Position numbers and translations under genes: made by a program
Part shown: positions 62,180-64,000 of the stretch, one piece after another
How positions within the stretch are numbered: position 1 is the first letter of the stretch
Layout of the letters: each line of letters begins with the position of its first letter
Assembly (NCBI GenBank): GCA_038231215.1
Contig: JBBRLS010000008.1
Span: 1-64,000, forward strand
Reading direction: 5' to 3'
Source of the DNA: Schlegelella_A sp038231215
GTDB taxonomy: Bacteria; Pseudomonadota; Gammaproteobacteria; Burkholderiales; Burkholderiaceae_C
DNA length: 64,000 nt
Notes under the pieces: generated by a model
The model's input: the letters and a program-made list of their open reading frames with translations, nothing else
Told to the model about the DNA's origin: nothing
Database searches by the model: none

Positions 62180-63274
62180 TCAGGCCGTCAGCGCGATTCG
62201 CCTTGCAGGGCCACGGCCGGTCCGCGACGTTTCTTCGGCCAGCATCAGCACCAGCCGCTTCAGTCCTTGCCAGGGGTCGCTCGGCCAGTCGGGGTGCTCC
62301 AGCCCCTTGACCAACCCGTCGCAGACGTGCGCGGCTTCGAGCAGATGCGACAGCGTCGATTCGCTCAGCAAGGCGAGCGCGCGCTCGAAGACACGCTCCT
62401 TGGCGCCCCAGACGCGCGCTTCGCGCAGCGCCAGCGGCATCGGCTTGCCGGCGGCCAGCGCGTCCTTCACGCGCTTCAGGCCGCGAATGTCCTCGGCCAG
62501 CGTCCAGTGCACGAACACGGCGGCTTCGCCTTCGGCCTGCAATCCCTCGAGCATGCGCAGTGCGCGTGCCGCCTGGCCAGCGAGCACGGCCTCGCCGAGC
62601 TTGAAGACGTCGTAGCGGGCGACATTCAGCACGGCGGCTTCGATCTGCTCGAAGCTCAAGTCGCCGGGCGGATAGAGCAGGCCGAGCTTCTGGATCTCCT
62701 GGTGCGCCGCGAGAAGGTTGCCCTCGACGCGATCGGCGAAGAAGGCGAGTGCGCGCTGGCCGTCGGCGCCGGCGACGACGTTCTGCCCTTGGGTCGCCAT
62801 GCGTTGGGCGATCCAGGCCGGCAGGGCGCCGCGATCGACGGGGTACACGCGCACGGAGATGCCGGCGCCGTCGAGCGCCGTGAACCACGCGCTCTTCGAC
62901 TGCATGCCGTCGAGCTTGGGCAGTTGCACGAGTGTGATGACGTCGCGGCCGGCGCCGGCGATCGCCGCGTCGCAGTAGCGCTGCAATGCGTCCGATCCGT
63001 CCTTGCCGGGCTTGCCGGAAGGGATGCGGATCTCGACGAGCTGCCGGTCGGCGAACAGGCTGAGCGCCTGCGCCGCGCCGAGCAGGCTGCTCCAGTCGAA
63101 ATGGTTGCCGGCGACGGTGTGCACCTGGCGCTCGCTGCAGCCGGCCTCGCGTGCCGCGGCGCGGATCGCGTCGCAGGCTTCCTGGGCGAGCAAGGCTTCC
63201 TCGCCCCACACCGTGTAGACCGGGGCGAGGCCGCGCTTCAGGTGCGAGGCGAGCGCGTCGGCCTTGATCTGCAT
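62180..63274 (-). CDS. holA: DNA polymerase III delta subunit HolA
   Basis: HolA is the clamp-loader subunit that opens the beta sliding clamp. The 364-aa protein starts MQIKADALASHLKRGLAPVY and contains the delta motif TVWGEEALLAQEACDAIRAA and LFADRQLVEIRIPSGKPGK, with the N-terminal ATPase-like fold lacking a true Walker A, as in the family. It follows lptE with only five bases between, on the leuS-lptE-holA transcript. Confidence 0.93.
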   Translation of the reverse strand: MQIKADALASHLKRGLAPVYTVWGEEALLAQEACDAIRAAAREAGCSERQVHTVAGNHFDWSSLLGAAQALSLFADRQLVEIRIPSGKPGKDGSDALQRYCDAAIAGAGRDVITLVQLPKLDGMQSKSAWFTALDGAGISVRVYPVDRGALPAWIAQRMATQGQNVVAGADGQRALAFFADRVEGNLLAAHQEIQKLGLLYPPGDLSFEQIEAAVLNVARYDVFKLGEAVLAGQAARALRMLEGLQAEGEAAVFVHWTLAEDIRGLKRVKDALAAGKPMPLALREARVWGAKERVFERALALLSESTLSHLLEAAHVCDGLVKGLEHPDWPSDPWQGLKRLVLMLAEETSRTGRGPARRIALTA

Positions 63275-63279
63275 GGTGG

Positions 63280-63774
63280 CTAGAGAACCTGAACCGACGC
63301 GAGCCGGCGCAGCACCTGCGAGACGATGTCGCTCTGCATGGCGCGATAGAGGAAGGCTTCTTCCTGTTCCTTGGCCAGCGCCGCACTCTCGGTGTACGTG
63401 AGGTCGCGCTTCAAGAGAATCTCGCTCGGCGGAATCAGCTCCTTGCCAGTTGCCGTGCGCAGCGAAAAACGAAAGCGCGAGCGCAGTTCGAACTCGCGCA
63501 CCTGGTTGGCGGCGGTCACGGCGACGACGCTCTTCTGTCGCTCGTCGGTGAGCGCCTGCAGCACGACCTCGGCGTCCTTCGCAGCCTCGACGACCTGCGT
63601 CGTCGTGCTCGCGTCGATGTTGCGCTTCAGCTCTTCGGCGAGCGGCGAGCGGGCCGGAAATCCAGCCAGCTGGATGGTCTTGAAACGAAGCGCCGGCGGG
63701 CGCTTCAGCTCGAAGCCGCAGGCGGCGAGGGCAGTGGTGGCGAAGGCCAGGACGAGCGTGCGGCGCGCCGCCAT
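63280..63774 (-). CDS. lptE: LPS-assembly lipoprotein LptE
   Basis: LptE plugs the LptD barrel and helps lipopolysaccharide insertion. The 164-aa protein has a lipobox (TTALAACGFELKRP, Cys about 19), followed by an alpha/beta fold containing LRFKTIQLAGF. Identity also rests on position between leuS and holA, which is conserved in proteobacteria. Its start overlaps the leuS stop by four bases (ATGA). Confidence 0.92.
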   Translation of the reverse strand: MAARRTLVLAFATTALAACGFELKRPPALRFKTIQLAGFPARSPLAEELKRNIDASTTTQVVEAAKDAEVVLQALTDERQKSVVAVTAANQVREFELRSRFRFSLRTATGKELIPPSEILLKRDLTYTESAALAKEQEEAFLYRAMQSDIVSQVLRRLASVQVL

Positions 63775-64000
63775 CAGACGACGATGTTGACGAGCCGGCC
63801 CGGCACGACGATGACGCGCTTGACCTGCGCGCCCTCGGAGAAGCGCGCGAACTCCGGCGAGTCCAGCGCGGCTGCCTCGATGCCCGCCTTGCTCATCGCA
63901 GCCGGCACCTTGATGCTGCCGCGCAGCCGGCCGTTGATCTGCAGCATGAGCTCGATCTCGGCCTGCATCAGCGCCCGTTCGTCGACCTGTGGCCAGGGCG
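63774..64000 (-). CDS. leuS: Leucyl-tRNA synthetase, C-terminal end (rest outside window)
   Basis: Only the last 75 or so residues of this class I synthetase are in the window; the frame runs off the right edge. The segment EIELMLQINGRLRGSIKVP and the ending VKRVIVVPGRLVNIVV are the typical C-terminal domain of LeuS, which binds tRNA-Leu. It leads the leuS-lptE-holA cluster. Confidence 0.93.
   Translation of the reverse strand, partial: PWPQVDERALMQAEIELMLQINGRLRGSIKVPAAMSKAGIEAAALDSPEFARFSEGAQVKRVIVVPGRLVNIVV

Overview
The window is about 64 kb of dense, high-GC chromosome from a Gram-negative bacterium, most likely a betaproteobacterium of the order Burkholderiales. This is inferred from gene families and gene order: argS followed by a SPOR-domain gene, lptA-lptB-rpoN, lptD-surA-rsmA divergent from amgK, leuS-lptE-holA, maeB divergent from thiL-pgpA-pncC, and metX-metW. 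It reads as core genome. I found no tRNA, rRNA, CRISPR array, insertion sequence or phage gene. Both ends cut through genes: fadD on the left and leuS on the right.

Layout. 1-4401 (+): the 3' part of fadD, two unknown genes, rsmE and an MFS transporter. 4517-11468 (-): rlmL, rpoN, lptB, lptA, a broken region that seems to keep only the first codons of a dsbA-type gene, a SPOR-domain gene and argS. 11577-23210 (+): a Ser/Thr kinase with a C-terminal cNMP-fold domain, a PsiF protein, a type II 2-haloacid dehalogenase coupled to malate synthase, a 14-TM exporter coupled to a geranylgeranyl-reductase-type flavoprotein, a YafJ-type amidotransferase, a LytS/LytTR two-component pair and an M14 carboxypeptidase. 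23223-30094: a porin (-), an isoquinoline-oxidoreductase-like molybdenum enzyme pair (+), and a large hybrid PAS histidine kinase (-). 30102-36719: pyrF and purB (-), a glutathione transferase (+), then (-) an FMN glutamate-synthase-like protein, a haloacetate-dehalogenase-like hydrolase and glutaminase. 36868-44750 (+): a SAM-II riboswitch and terminator ahead of metX-metW, then a three-gene RND efflux operon. 44758-51930: a diguanylate cyclase, a dienoyl-CoA isomerase-like protein, a monoacylglycerol-lipase-like hydrolase, an M20 peptidase, an FAD dehydrogenase and amgK. 51996-56468 (+): lptD-surA-rsmA. 56637-57469 (-): a barnase-like RNase with barstar, in a locally AT-richer stretch. 57677-64000: maeB (-), thiL-pgpA-pncC (+), holA-lptE-leuS (-).

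Functional themes. Four LPS-transport genes are present at three sites (lptA, lptB, lptD, lptE), with surA, which helps fold LptD. lptC, usually beside lptA, is not here. Two different dehalogenase-type enzymes occur, one translationally coupled to malate synthase, which suggests haloacetate carbon feeding through glycolate and glyoxylate to malate. Methionine synthesis is under a SAM-sensing riboswitch.

Non-coding structure. An interspersed palindromic repeat (core TGTCATCCTGAGCG, arms ending GATCC) occurs four times, always at the 3' ends of genes and three times between convergent genes. It supplies the stop codons of two or three neighbouring genes. A different GC-rich hairpin repeat forms the C-terminal tail of MetX. 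I regard these repeats, the riboswitch, the barnase/barstar island and the apparent dsbA/lptC deletion junction as the parts most worth a second look. I did not find a convincing wholly new multi-gene system.
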